Positions 1-7,845 are shown, numbered from the stretch's first letter. The stretch is 9,275 nt of DNA from JBPEXY01 sp052031065 (GCA_052031065.1 JBPEXY010000218.1:1-9275); one strand, 5' to 3'. Numbers and translations: made by a program. The notes: a model not told the origin generated them from the sequence alone.

Positions 1-204
1 GTAGGCGGCCGCCAGGCCGATTGCCGGCGCACCACGCACTACCATTTCGCCGATCGCAGATGCCACGCCATCGCAACTGTCGAAATGGAGATAGACCTCC
101 ACCTGGGGCAGCAACCGTTGATCGAGTAAAACCAGCCCCCCATCAAGCCATCTGACTGGTCGCAACGGCCTCTTTTGAAGTGGCTTTACAACTCTTTTAT
201 TCAT
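1..204 (-). CDS. mtnA: S-methyl-5-thioribose-1-phosphate isomerase, N-terminal fragment (runs off left edge)
   Basis: MtnA converts 5-methylthioribose-1-phosphate to methylthioribulose-1-phosphate, a cytoplasmic step of methionine salvage from methylthioadenosine; the fold is shared with eIF2B subunits. Only the first 68 codons are visible. They show the family's N-terminal pattern: the V-R-W segment (W19), the LDQRLLP stretch (27-33), and MVVRGAPAIGLAAAY (54-68). The RGA at 57-59 corresponds to the substrate-binding RGA at 51-53 of the B. subtilis enzyme. The frame stays open to base 1. The ATG at 204 puts the conserved Trp at residue 19, close to its position in known homologues. An in-frame ATG at 219 would add five residues and has a slightly better ribosome-binding sequence (GTGAG about 7 bases upstream), so the start is uncertain. 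The gene is divergent from moeA. Identification is confident from the RGAPAIG block; the rest of the protein, including the catalytic Cys and Asp, is outside the window. Confidence 0.9.
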   Translation of the reverse strand, partial: MNKRVVKPLQKRPLRPVRWLDGGLVLLDQRLLPQVEVYLHFDSCDGVASAIGEMVVRGAPAIGLAAAY

Positions 205-460
205 TAATCTGGAACTCATCGAGGGCTCACAACGGGACTCACCGGGGACTCATCAGGGTCGACGATCATCAACCCGGAAAGAAAACCCATCGCTAACAAG
301 TGATCACATAACAACCGGTTGGGACGACACTACCGCGCAAAGAGCGATCGCGCACAGCATGAGTGGCAGACTGAATTCCGCCCAAACCGTTAAACTAGGA
401 CGCTGACCGCTTCTCTATTTTTGCCGATCTGTAATTTCTGACCAAATACTCGACCGACCT
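205..460. promoter_or_regulatory. Divergent mtnA/moeA intergenic region
   Basis: This stretch must hold the promoters of both divergent genes. Besides the direct repeats at 211-258 it contains three perfect palindromes: GTGATCAC (300-307), CAACCGGTTG (312-321) and GCGATCGC (344-351). A TGTAAT at 430-435 resembles a sigma70 -10 box for moeA but has no good -35 at the right distance, so I do not call a specific promoter on either strand. I see no convincing small ORF or RNA gene. The role is inferred from gene orientation. Confidence 0.4.
211..258. repeat. Four degenerate 11-12 bp direct repeats next to the mtnA start
   Basis: Consecutive units on the plus strand are GGAACTCATCGA (211-222), GGGCTCACAAC (223-233), GGGACTCACCG (234-244) and GGGACTCATCA (245-255), then a partial GGG. 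The shared core reads TGAGTCC on the mtnA strand, and the CTC triplets fall 11, 12 and 11 bases apart, about one helical turn. The unit nearest the gene contains the alternative mtnA ATG at 219. This could be a phased regulator-binding array, a slippage product or chance; I do not recognise the motif. Confidence 0.5.
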
Positions 461-1699
461 ATGACCACTGCCGATTGCCCACCCGAACAGCTAACAACCG
501 ACCAGGCCAAAGCGCGTATTCTAGAACAGCTATCCCCGGTCAGGTCGGTCGAGCCGGTCAGGCTACAGGAGGCGCTCGGCAGGGTATTGGCCAGCGATCT
601 CATCGCGCCCATTGATGTGCCCGGATTCGCAAACTCAGCAATGGATGGTTATGCACTGCATCGCTCAGATATTAAAACAGCTGGGCAACAAGGCCTGACC
701 CTGGCAGGCTATTCCACGGCCGGGCATCCCTTCAATGACCGACTGAAACCGGGAAATTGCATCAGAATCATGACCGGGGCACTACTACCGGAAGGTGCTG
801 ATACAGTGGTCATGCAGGAACATACCAGGATAGAGCAGGAGCTGGTCTTTACCACCAGCGAGGTGCAACCTGGCGACAACGTGCGCAACGCCGGCGAGGA
901 CCTGCGACAGGATACGCAAATTCTCTCTGCCGGCCATCTGCTCACCAGCGCCGACCTGGGGCTAATCGCGAGCCTCGGTATCAGCCAGATTGACGTGGTG
1001 CGCCGATTGTCGGTCGCCTATTTCAGCACCGGGGACGAACTCGTTACTGCTGACCAGACACTGGCCAACGGTCAGATTTATGACAGCAACCGGCAGACCC
1101 TCGCAGCATTGTTGCAGCATCCGATGATCAACGCGATTGATCTTGGTCTGGCGAAAGATGACCCTGAAGAGCTTCGCACACTGTTTGTTGATGCCGCTCA
1201 GCAAGCGGACGTCGTCATCACCTCGGGCGGTGTTTCAGTCGGCGATGCAGATTTCGTCAAACCGATCTTCTCAGAGCTGGGCACAATCGATTTCTGGCGG
1301 ATTGCAATCAAACCTGGACGACCGCTGGCATTTGGAAAACTCGATCAATGCTGGTTTTTTGGATTGCCTGGCAACCCAGTCTCCAGCTACGTCACCTTCG
1401 ACCTGTTCGTGCGCCCGGCGCTACGCAGGCTGGCTGGCGCAGCAACCGCCACCCCACTGACTATAAAGGCGAACGTGGGTCATGCCATTCGCAAACGCGC
1501 TGGCAGACAGGAATATCAGCGCGGCAAACTGGAACAATCAGCCGACGGTACTTTTACCGTCTCCTCGACCGGCAATCAGAGCAGCGGTGTACTCAGCTCA
1601 GTCAGCCTGGCGAACTGCTACATCGTGCTACCCGCACCGTGTGATGGCGTGAACGCCGGGGATCTGGTCAACGTACAACCCTTCTCGAACCTGCTCTGA
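461..1699 (+). CDS. moeA: Molybdopterin molybdenumtransferase MoeA
   Basis: MoeA inserts molybdate into adenylylated molybdopterin, releasing AMP, to complete molybdenum cofactor in the cytoplasm. The protein has 412 residues against 411 in E. coli and aligns end to end. After the N-terminal shift, the residues studied in E. coli are all present: the Asp of NSAMDGYA (D62, E. coli D59), T105 in IMTGA, D147 in GED, E193 in STGDEL, D233, D264 in the SGGVSVGDAD block (255-264), and both prolines of PGNP (P303 and P306). The MogA-like nucleotide/molybdopterin domain spans roughly 183-325, and the C-terminal beta domain about 335-412. ATG 461 is the only ATG or GTG after the in-frame TGA at 404, but it has no recognisable Shine-Dalgarno sequence, so initiation may be weak or leaderless. 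moeA stands alone: no other Moco gene is visible, and it converges on ligA with a 25 bp gap. Confidence 0.97.
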   Translation: MTTADCPPEQLTTDQAKARILEQLSPVRSVEPVRLQEALGRVLASDLIAPIDVPGFANSAMDGYALHRSDIKTAGQQGLTLAGYSTAGHPFNDRLKPGNCIRIMTGALLPEGADTVVMQEHTRIEQELVFTTSEVQPGDNVRNAGEDLRQDTQILSAGHLLTSADLGLIASLGISQIDVVRRLSVAYFSTGDELVTADQTLANGQIYDSNRQTLAALLQHPMINAIDLGLAKDDPEELRTLFVDAAQQADVVITSGGVSVGDADFVKPIFSELGTIDFWRIAIKPGRPLAFGKLDQCWFFGLPGNPVSSYVTFDLFVRPALRRLAGAATATPLTIKANVGHAIRKRAGRQEYQRGKLEQSADGTFTVSSTGNQSSGVLSSVSLANCYIVLPAPCDGVNAGDLVNVQPFSNLL

Positions 1700-1724
1700 G
1701 GCTTGCTGCGGAAGAGCTGCGCCG

Positions 1725-3737
1725 TCAATAACCAAGCAGCCGGTCGAGAGCGGCCTCGTCGAGTATCGGGATACCCAGTTCCAGAGCCTTGTCTGCTTTG
1801 CTGCCCGGGCTATCGCCAACCGCTACCCAGTCGGTTTTACTGGAGACTGAACCCGTCACCCTGGCCCCAAGCCGCTGCAACTCAGCCTTTATCTCCGGTC
1901 GTGGGCGGGAGAAGGTCCCGGTAATGACCACCACTTTGCCAACCAGTTCAGACTCTGCAGCTGCAGCAGTTTCGACCGCGGGCCAATGGACACCCAGCCC
2001 CAGCAGCGCTTCGATCACCCCCCAGTTGTGAGAATCCTGCATAAATCCGGCAATGCTCCGTGCGACAACCGGACCCACATCCGGCACCTGCTCCAGCTCT
2101 TCGACCGAGGCATTGCGCAACTTTTGCAGAGCGCCGAAGTGTGCAGCCAGCGTCGCGGCGGTCGCCTCGCCGACATGACGAATTCCGAGCGCAAAGATAA
2201 ACCGTCCCAGCTGAGTATCGCGACTGGCATCGATGGCGGCGATCAGGTTAGCCGCCGATTTTTCACCCATCCGTTCCAGACCAACCAGTTGCGCCGTTTG
2301 CAGGCGGTAGATATCGGCAACATTACTCAATAGTCCGTGATCAACCAGTTGATCGACCAGTTTCTCGCCAAGACCATCGATATCCATCGCCGTTCGTGAT
2401 GCAAAATGGTTAATCGCCTGCTTGCGCTGGGCGGGACAGGCCAGACCACCACTACAGCGGGCCGCCGCCTCACCCGGCTCACGAACCACCGCTGCACCAC
2501 ATTCCGGACACTCATCGGGCATCTGAAACAGCGCCCCCTCTTCCGCAGCCTCCGGGTCAGAACCGGGGACCACGGCCACCACCTGGGGAATCACATCACC
2601 GGCACGGCGCACGACCACTTGCAGACCGGGCCGAATGCCCTTGCGCTGAATCTCGTCCTCATTGTGAAGGGTGGCATTGGTCACCGTGACTCCACCGACC
2701 TGTACCGGCTGCAGGCGCGCTACCGGGGTAATCGTCCCGGTTCTACCCACCTGCACATCGATATCCAACAGGCGGGTCACCGCCTCCTGCGCGGGAAATT
2801 TACGCGCAATGGCCCAACGCGGTGCACGGGCTACCTGGCCCAGCTGGCGCTGCCACTCGCGGCGATTTACCTTGAACACCACCCCGTCTATCTCATAGGC
2901 AAGCTGCGGGCGCTCTACCTCAATTTTCTGGTAGTAATGCTGGCAACCAGCACTCCCGGTAACCGCTGCTTTCAGCGGTGATACCGGCACTCCCCAGGCT
3001 GCCAGCTGATCAAGCACCGCAGAGTGGGACGGCGGCAGGTCGGTCGAACATTCACCCCAGCCATAGCTGTAAAAAGAGAGTGGTCGACCAGCAGTGATTT
3101 TTGCATCCAGCTGGCGCAGACTGCCCGCCGCCGCGTTGCGGGGATTGGCAAACTGTTTCTCACCGAGCTGCAGATGGCGACTATTCAACTCATTAAATGC
3201 GCGCAGAGTCATAAACACTTCGCCGCGAACCTCCAGCAGCTGCGGAACGTTATCCCCGCTGAGCCGCAGCGGGATCATGCGAATGGTGCGAATGTTGTGA
3301 GTCACGTCCTCACCAGTGGTCCCATCACCCCGGGTTGCACCACGCACCAGCTCACCATTTTCGTAACGTAGGCTAACAGCCAGCCCATCAAGTTTTGGCT
3401 CCGCCAGGTACTCCACCTCCCCACTCTGGTCGAGCTGCTCACAAATACGCCGGTCGAAAGCTTCCATCTCCTGATCTGAAAAAGCGTTTGCCAGCGACAA
3501 CATTGGCACCGTATGGCTCACTTTCTGAAAGCCCTCCAACGCCTCTCCGCCAACCCGCTGAGTGGGTGACGTGGAGCTCAGGTATTGCGGATACTGCTCT
3601 TCCAGCTGCTGGAGCTGGCGGAACAGCCGATCATATTCGGCGTCAGGTACCTGCGGATCATCATGCAGGTAATAGGCCCTGTTGTGAGCTTCCAGCTGCT
3701 GCCGAAGCTGTTCGATTTGCTGTTCAATGTCGTTCAT
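1725..3737 (-). CDS. ligA: NAD-dependent DNA ligase LigA
   Basis: LigA seals single-strand nicks between Okazaki fragments and in repair, using NAD+ as AMP donor. Its 670 residues match the E. coli length (671). Order: NMN-binding domain Ia (1-70; Y22, D32, Y35, D36 present, with Tyr23 where E. coli has His23); adenylation domain with the KLDG nucleophile Lys115, E113, the EVRGEVF motif (169-175), IDGVVFKV (283-290) and K313; OB fold (about 320-400); a four-Cys zinc finger at C410, C413, C428 and C434; four helix-hairpin-helix motifs (about 451-566, including LGIRHVGEA and VPDVGPVVA); and a BRCT domain (about 597-670) containing GKVVVITGTFS. All catalytic residues are intact. The start at 3737 gives MNDIEQQ, paralleling E. 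coli MESIEQQ, although no good Shine-Dalgarno sequence precedes it. It lies 121 bp downstream of smc on the same strand and may be co-transcribed with it. zipA, the usual intervening gene in many gammaproteobacteria, is absent. Confidence 0.98.
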   Translation of the reverse strand: MNDIEQQIEQLRQQLEAHNRAYYLHDDPQVPDAEYDRLFRQLQQLEEQYPQYLSSTSPTQRVGGEALEGFQKVSHTVPMLSLANAFSDQEMEAFDRRICEQLDQSGEVEYLAEPKLDGLAVSLRYENGELVRGATRGDGTTGEDVTHNIRTIRMIPLRLSGDNVPQLLEVRGEVFMTLRAFNELNSRHLQLGEKQFANPRNAAAGSLRQLDAKITAGRPLSFYSYGWGECSTDLPPSHSAVLDQLAAWGVPVSPLKAAVTGSAGCQHYYQKIEVERPQLAYEIDGVVFKVNRREWQRQLGQVARAPRWAIARKFPAQEAVTRLLDIDVQVGRTGTITPVARLQPVQVGGVTVTNATLHNEDEIQRKGIRPGLQVVVRRAGDVIPQVVAVVPGSDPEAAEEGALFQMPDECPECGAAVVREPGEAAARCSGGLACPAQRKQAINHFASRTAMDIDGLGEKLVDQLVDHGLLSNVADIYRLQTAQLVGLERMGEKSAANLIAAIDASRDTQLGRFIFALGIRHVGEATAATLAAHFGALQKLRNASVEELEQVPDVGPVVARSIAGFMQDSHNWGVIEALLGLGVHWPAVETAAAAESELVGKVVVITGTFSRPRPEIKAELQRLGARVTGSVSSKTDWVAVGDSPGSKADKALELGIPILDEAALDRLLGY

Positions 3738-3775
3738 GAATAAACGCTAGAAAACCTGGGGCGGGATTTAGACAA

Positions 3776-3794
3776 CGGCACAACCATCGTGCCG
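3776..3794. terminator. Small hairpin in the smc-ligA gap, possible weak terminator or operator
   Basis: CGGCAC (3776-3781) pairs perfectly with GTGCCG (3789-3794) across a 7-base loop. Read on the transcribed (minus) strand the stem is followed by TTGTCTAAAT, which is only a poor U tract. It could attenuate smc transcripts before ligA, serve as a binding palindrome, or be chance. It lies 39-57 bases upstream of the ligA start. I see no strong promoter in the rest of the 121 bp gap. Confidence 0.25.
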
Positions 3795-3858
3795 CGAAAA
3801 GCTGTGTCACCTGGGTGGGGAATGCAGGTCGGCCATCTATCTTCTAAGCCTCCACTTT

Positions 3859-6800
3859 CTATGCATCAACAAGCCTCGCAGCCTCATCAAGGTCCACGGC
3901 AACCAGTCTGGAAACACCAGGCTCACCCATCGTTACCCCGGACAACTGCTGCGTCATCTCCATGGTCACCTTATTGTGGGTCACGAGCAGGAACTGCACC
4001 TGATCAGACATCTTGCGCACCATTTCGCTAAAGCGGTCGACATTGGCATCATCCAACGGCGCATCGACCTCATCGAGAACACAAAAGGGGGATGGATTAA
4101 GCTGAAAAATAGAGAACACCATAGCAATGGCTGTGAGCGCTTTCTCTCCTCCGGAAAGCAGATGAATGGAGCTGTTACGCTTGCCCGGGGGCTGCGCGAT
4201 GATCGAAACGCCGGCATCCAGCAGATCATCGCCAACCAGCTCCAGCCGCGCAGCGCCACCGCCAAACAGCTGCGGAAACAGATTCTGCAGCCCACCGTTT
4301 ATCTTGTCGAACGTTGCCCGAAACCGCCCGCGCGTCTCACGGTCAATGCGACCGATCACCTCGGCCATGGTCTGCAGCGCCTCTTCCAGGTCAGCCTGCT
4401 GACTATCCAGATACCCCTTGCGCTCGGCAACCTGCTCGTACTCGTCAATGGCGGCAAGATTGATCGCACCGAGCTGGGTAATTCGGCGTTCCAGCTGTTC
4501 ACGCTGCCGGGTCAGACCCTGCTCATCCCAGCTCTCGTCCAGCTCAGGCAAAAGTTTGAACAGATCAAAACCGTCACGCTCGGCCTGTTCCTGCAGCGCT
4601 GCTTCACGCACCCTTAGCTCCTGCTCCTTAAGCCTTTCCGCCTCTAGTTTATCGCGGCTCTGCTGGACCTTTTGCTGGGCGAGATGAAAGCGTTCATCGG
4701 CTTTGCGCAGCTGCGCCTGCAGTCCCTCCATGGCGCTACGGGCCTGATTCAGGTTCTGAGTGTTTGATTGCTGGCGATTCAGAGCCTCCTGCAACTGATT
4801 TTCAACATCGATAATCGGCTGCTGCCCCTGGGCAATACGCTGTTCCACGGTTTCCAAAGCCTGCCGGGTTGATTCCAGCTGGTCGCGCCAACGGCGCTCA
4901 CCACGCTGAATCTGCTCAGTTTCAAGCTCCATTCTCTGCTGATCACGGCGCAGCCCCTGGTCCCTTGCAGACACACGACTGAACTGCTCATCAGCACGCG
5001 CTACCTGCTGTTGCCGTTCGGCCAGTACCTGCTGCTGTGGCTGCAGCAGCCGCGCCGCAGACTGGCGTTGATGCTCGGCAGCCGCCAGGTCAGTTTGCGC
5101 ATCTACCAGTTCCTGTTCTTCCTGTTTAGCCAACTGGTCGAGTTGATCCCGCTCAGTCGCTACACGCAGACGCTCCTGACCGTTTATTCGCTGCCGCTCG
5201 ACCAGCCCACCGAGACGCGATTCCTGCTCAAGCTGTTGCGCCTGCAGCTGTTGAAACTCCTGTTGAATACGCTGTCGCTCGGCGTCGCTGGCGGCAATTC
5301 GGGTTTCTACTTCCTGCAACGCTTGCTGGGTTTTCTGGACCAGCAGTTGCTGCTCGGCTATTTTACGATCCAGAAGTTCCAGTTCTGCAGCCCGCTCCAA
5401 CAGCCCTGCACCATCCCCCGCTGCTGGCAGATCAAGCCAGTTCTGACCAACAACGGTCCCGTTTCGGGTCACCGCCACCTGACCTTTTCGCAGCTGGTCA
5501 CGCAGGTTCAAGGCATCGGCGAGTTGATCAACAGCCAGGGCGTCACCAAACAAGCTACTAAAATCAACCGACGACGACACCCTGGAGAACAGCAGCGAGG
5601 CCCCACTCTGCACCAGCTTCGGCGACAAGGGGTTGTTCCGGGTGCTATCCGCTGCCCGCTCTTCGACCAGCACCAGTGCACTGGTATCCGCGTCGATGGA
5701 ACCGGCAGTCGTGTCGAGTGAAGCGACCAGCCGGGCTCCAATTCTATTCCCCAGCAGTGCCTCAACCGCATGTTCCCAACCAGCTTCAACGGTAAGCATC
5801 TCAATTAGCTGCGCGGTAGACTCCAGCCCCTGCTTTTGCAACCAGCGGCGACCACTTTCCTCACCATGCAACTGCTGCTGTTGCAACGCCAGTAACGACG
5901 CGTGGCTGCCACGGAGCACCTGCAGCTCGGTGCGCTGATGGTCAAGTTCCTGCGCCAGCTCAGCTCGTTTCTGCTGACGTTTCTGCATTCCCTCTTCAAC
6001 GGTTTCACGTGCGCTTTTAACCGTATCCAGCTGGCCCGCTGTCGTTTCGATCAGTTCCCGAAGCTGGCGAATCTCCTGGTCGAAATCTTCATTGGCCAGC
6101 TCGGTAATTCTTTCTTGCAGGTGTTTTTGCGAACCCGCCAACTGCTGCTGACGCTTCTTTAAGCTTGCAATACGACCGGTCAGCTGCTCACAACGGCGCG
6201 CGCTGTCGCGCTGATCGCTGTCAACCGCCTTAAGGGAATCCCGCTGATCACTTAACGCCTGATCAGCATCATGTTTCTGCTGCCGCGCGCCGGCCAGCTC
6301 TTTCTCACTCTGTTTGAGTTGCTGTTGCAAAGCCTGCAGCTGGGTGTTTAGCAGCTCCTGTCGCTCGCTATCTTCGTGCAGATGACGCTCTAGCTCACGG
6401 CTCTGCTCAGCGAGCCGCGCCTGTTCCTCGCTATCCCGTTTCAGCGCCGCGTTTAAACTGGCAACCGACTGTTCCAGACGGGCGATTTCCGCGCCCCCTT
6501 CGTAGTATCGCTGCTGTACCTGGTTAAGTTCTTCACTGCGGTTCTGCTGTAACTGGCGCAACTGCTCCAGCTCTTTTTCAGAATGGGCCTGCGCGGCTCG
6601 CTGCTGCTCCAGATCATTCCCAGCAACTTCAATAAGCTGCTGCTGGTCGCTACGCCGTGCAGACAGATCAGCAAAGCCGAGTACCAGCAGGCGCCCGGAG
6701 AGATCACGTTGCTGCGCCTTTAACTCCTTAAAACGCTCCGCCGCATTAGCCTGGCGTTTGAGGGTTACCAACCGTTTCTCGAGCTCGTCCTGCAGGTCGG

Positions 6801-7383
6801 CCACCCGTTCCATATTTTCACGGGTGTGACGGATACGATTCTCAGTTTCCCGTCGCCGCTCCTTGTAGCGGGAGATTCCGGCCGCTTCTTCAACAAAAAC
6901 CCTGAGTTCATCAGGGCGCGCCTCGATCAGGCGGGTAATCATGCCCTGCTCGATAATTGCGTAGCTGCGCGGCCCGAGGCCGGTACCGAGAAAAAGATCA
7001 GTGACATCGCGCCGACGGCAGCGAGTACCGTTAAGATAATAATTTGACTGGCCATCACGACTGGCCTGTCGACGTACTGAAATCTCGGCGTACTGGCCAT
7101 AGTTACCAGCGAGCTTGCCTTCGCTGTTATCAAAGATCAGTTCGACCGATGCCTGACCCACCGGCTTGCGGCCGGTAGAGCCGCTGAAAATAACATCGAC
7201 CAGTGCGTCACCACGTAGCTGACGGGCCGAACTCTCACCCAGCACCCAGCGCAGTGCATCGACAATATTGGATTTGCCACAACCGTTGGGGCCAACGATT
7301 CCAACCAGGTTATTACGTAGCGGCAGGGTTGTCGGATCGACAAAGGATTTGAATCCCGCCAGTTTAATGCTCTTTAAACGCAT
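3859..7383 (-). CDS. smc: Chromosome partition/condensin protein Smc
   Basis: Smc is the ATPase subunit of the Smc-ScpAB complex, which dimerises through its hinge and extrudes DNA loops to compact and segregate the chromosome. The 1174 residues show the full architecture. The N-terminal head has Walker A GPNGCGKSN (31-39, Lys37) and the Q-loop IIEQG (Gln146). The first coiled-coil arm runs about 170-510. The globular hinge is about 517-660. The second arm, very rich in Gln and Glu, runs about 665-935. The C-terminal head has signature LLSGGEKAL (1075-1083), Walker B CVLDEVDAPLDD (1101-1112), the switch His1136 in LVTHNK, and the typical ending EPGVSRLVAVDL (1154-1165). Nothing catalytic is missing. 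The start at 7383 gives MRLKSIKLAGFKSF, the expected family N-terminus; a near-palindrome ATCGC-C-GCGAT overlaps this start. Presence of Smc rather than MukB argues against an enteric host. scpA and scpB are not in the window. smc is divergent from queF, 87 bp apart. Confidence 0.98.
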   Translation of the reverse strand: MRLKSIKLAGFKSFVDPTTLPLRNNLVGIVGPNGCGKSNIVDALRWVLGESSARQLRGDALVDVIFSGSTGRKPVGQASVELIFDNSEGKLAGNYGQYAEISVRRQASRDGQSNYYLNGTRCRRRDVTDLFLGTGLGPRSYAIIEQGMITRLIEARPDELRVFVEEAAGISRYKERRRETENRIRHTRENMERVADLQDELEKRLVTLKRQANAAERFKELKAQQRDLSGRLLVLGFADLSARRSDQQQLIEVAGNDLEQQRAAQAHSEKELEQLRQLQQNRSEELNQVQQRYYEGGAEIARLEQSVASLNAALKRDSEEQARLAEQSRELERHLHEDSERQELLNTQLQALQQQLKQSEKELAGARQQKHDADQALSDQRDSLKAVDSDQRDSARRCEQLTGRIASLKKRQQQLAGSQKHLQERITELANEDFDQEIRQLRELIETTAGQLDTVKSARETVEEGMQKRQQKRAELAQELDHQRTELQVLRGSHASLLALQQQQLHGEESGRRWLQKQGLESTAQLIEMLTVEAGWEHAVEALLGNRIGARLVASLDTTAGSIDADTSALVLVEERAADSTRNNPLSPKLVQSGASLLFSRVSSSVDFSSLFGDALAVDQLADALNLRDQLRKGQVAVTRNGTVVGQNWLDLPAAGDGAGLLERAAELELLDRKIAEQQLLVQKTQQALQEVETRIAASDAERQRIQQEFQQLQAQQLEQESRLGGLVERQRINGQERLRVATERDQLDQLAKQEEQELVDAQTDLAAAEHQRQSAARLLQPQQQVLAERQQQVARADEQFSRVSARDQGLRRDQQRMELETEQIQRGERRWRDQLESTRQALETVEQRIAQGQQPIIDVENQLQEALNRQQSNTQNLNQARSAMEGLQAQLRKADERFHLAQQKVQQSRDKLEAERLKEQELRVREAALQEQAERDGFDLFKLLPELDESWDEQGLTRQREQLERRITQLGAINLAAIDEYEQVAERKGYLDSQQADLEEALQTMAEVIGRIDRETRGRFRATFDKINGGLQNLFPQLFGGGAARLELVGDDLLDAGVSIIAQPPGKRNSSIHLLSGGEKALTAIAMVFSIFQLNPSPFCVLDEVDAPLDDANVDRFSEMVRKMSDQVQFLLVTHNKVTMEMTQQLSGVTMGEPGVSRLVAVDLDEAARLVDA

Positions 7384-7470
7384 CGCCGCGATAAAACGCC
7401 ATTCAGTAATCTGGCCTGCACTGCGGCGTCAGCACAGGGTTAAAATGAGCGATTTTCACAGGGACACCCC
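7384..7470. promoter_or_regulatory. Divergent smc/queF spacer with queF ribosome-binding site
   Basis: AGGGA at 7460-7464, six bases before the queF ATG, is a reasonable Shine-Dalgarno sequence. TAAAAT at 7441-7446 matches the sigma70 -10 consensus at five of six positions, but I find no matching -35 at 16-18 bases, so the promoter is tentative. For smc, CGCCGC (7384-7389) is complementary to GCGGCG (7423-7428), and in the smc leader this would place the bases before the ATG in a long-range stem. No preQ1 riboswitch is recognisable. Confidence 0.35.
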
Positions 7471-7842
7471 ATGTCTGAATCAACTATAGATACACCGTCT
7501 GAATTGCTGGAGACTTTTACCAATCCTGCTCCTGAACGGGACTATACCATCAACATTCGTGCCCCAGAATTCACCTGCCTCTGCCCTAAAACCGGGCAGC
7601 CTGACTTTGCCACTCTGAAACTGGAATATGTGCCCGATCAGCTCTGCGTGGAACTCAAGGCGTTAAAGCTGTACATCGGTTGGTACCGGAACCAGGGAGC
7701 ATTTCATGAAGCCGTCACCAACCAGATACTGGACGATCTGGTGGCTGCCTGTTCGCCACGGCGGATGACCCTGACAGCGGAGTTTGGCGTTAGAGGGGGA
7801 ATCTATACAGATGTGACCGCGAGCTACCGGCAACCAACGTAA
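7471..7842 (+). CDS. queF: NADPH-dependent 7-cyano-7-deazaguanine reductase QueF, short (unimodular) type
   Basis: QueF reduces the nitrile of preQ0 to the primary amine preQ1 with two NADPH, the last free-base step before tRNA insertion in queuosine synthesis. The 123 residues form a single tunnelling-fold domain. The FTCLCPKTGQPDF block (34-46) carries the nucleophilic Cys38 and general acid Asp45. The E61-L-K-A-L-K-L-Y68 segment is the NADPH-binding motif that separates QueF from FolE-type cyclohydrolases. FHE at 78-80 supplies His79 and the substrate-binding Glu80. Spacing matches B. subtilis QueF exactly (Cys55, Asp62, His96, Glu97, a constant offset of 17). The protein lacks the duplicated half of E. 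coli QueF (about 282 residues) and is shorter than the B. subtilis enzyme at both ends. ATG 7471 has the AGGGA site six bases upstream. No other que gene is visible, so the gene stands alone, convergent with the TPR gene. Confidence 0.95.
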   Translation: MSESTIDTPSELLETFTNPAPERDYTINIRAPEFTCLCPKTGQPDFATLKLEYVPDQLCVELKALKLYIGWYRNQGAFHEAVTNQILDDLVAACSPRRMTLTAEFGVRGGIYTDVTASYRQPT

Positions 7843-7845
7843 TAG

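Noticed and set aside
1700..1724. Possible terminator between convergent moeA and ligA
   Set aside because: Only short partial complementarity around GCTGCGGAAGAGCTGCGC and no U tract on either strand.
2406..2981. 191-codon plus-strand open frame opposite ligA
   Set aside because: Antisense shadow of intact ligA, rich in His/Arg/Thr as expected from reverse reading of its codons; no recognisable domain.
5011..5721. 236-codon plus-strand open frame opposite smc
   Set aside because: Leu/Gln-rich shadow of the Smc second coiled-coil arm and hinge: CAG glutamine codons read as CTG leucine on the other strand. The hydrophobic look is an artefact, not a membrane protein.
4600..6700. Recurrent CTG/CAG triplets that resemble microsatellites
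   Set aside because: Explained by glutamine codons in the heptad-rich coiled coils of Smc; runs are short and interrupted.
7384..7470. preQ1 riboswitch upstream of queF
   Set aside because: Considered because queF is a known target, but the leader lacks the stem with C-rich loop and the A-rich tail adjoining the ribosome-binding site that define the preQ1-I class.
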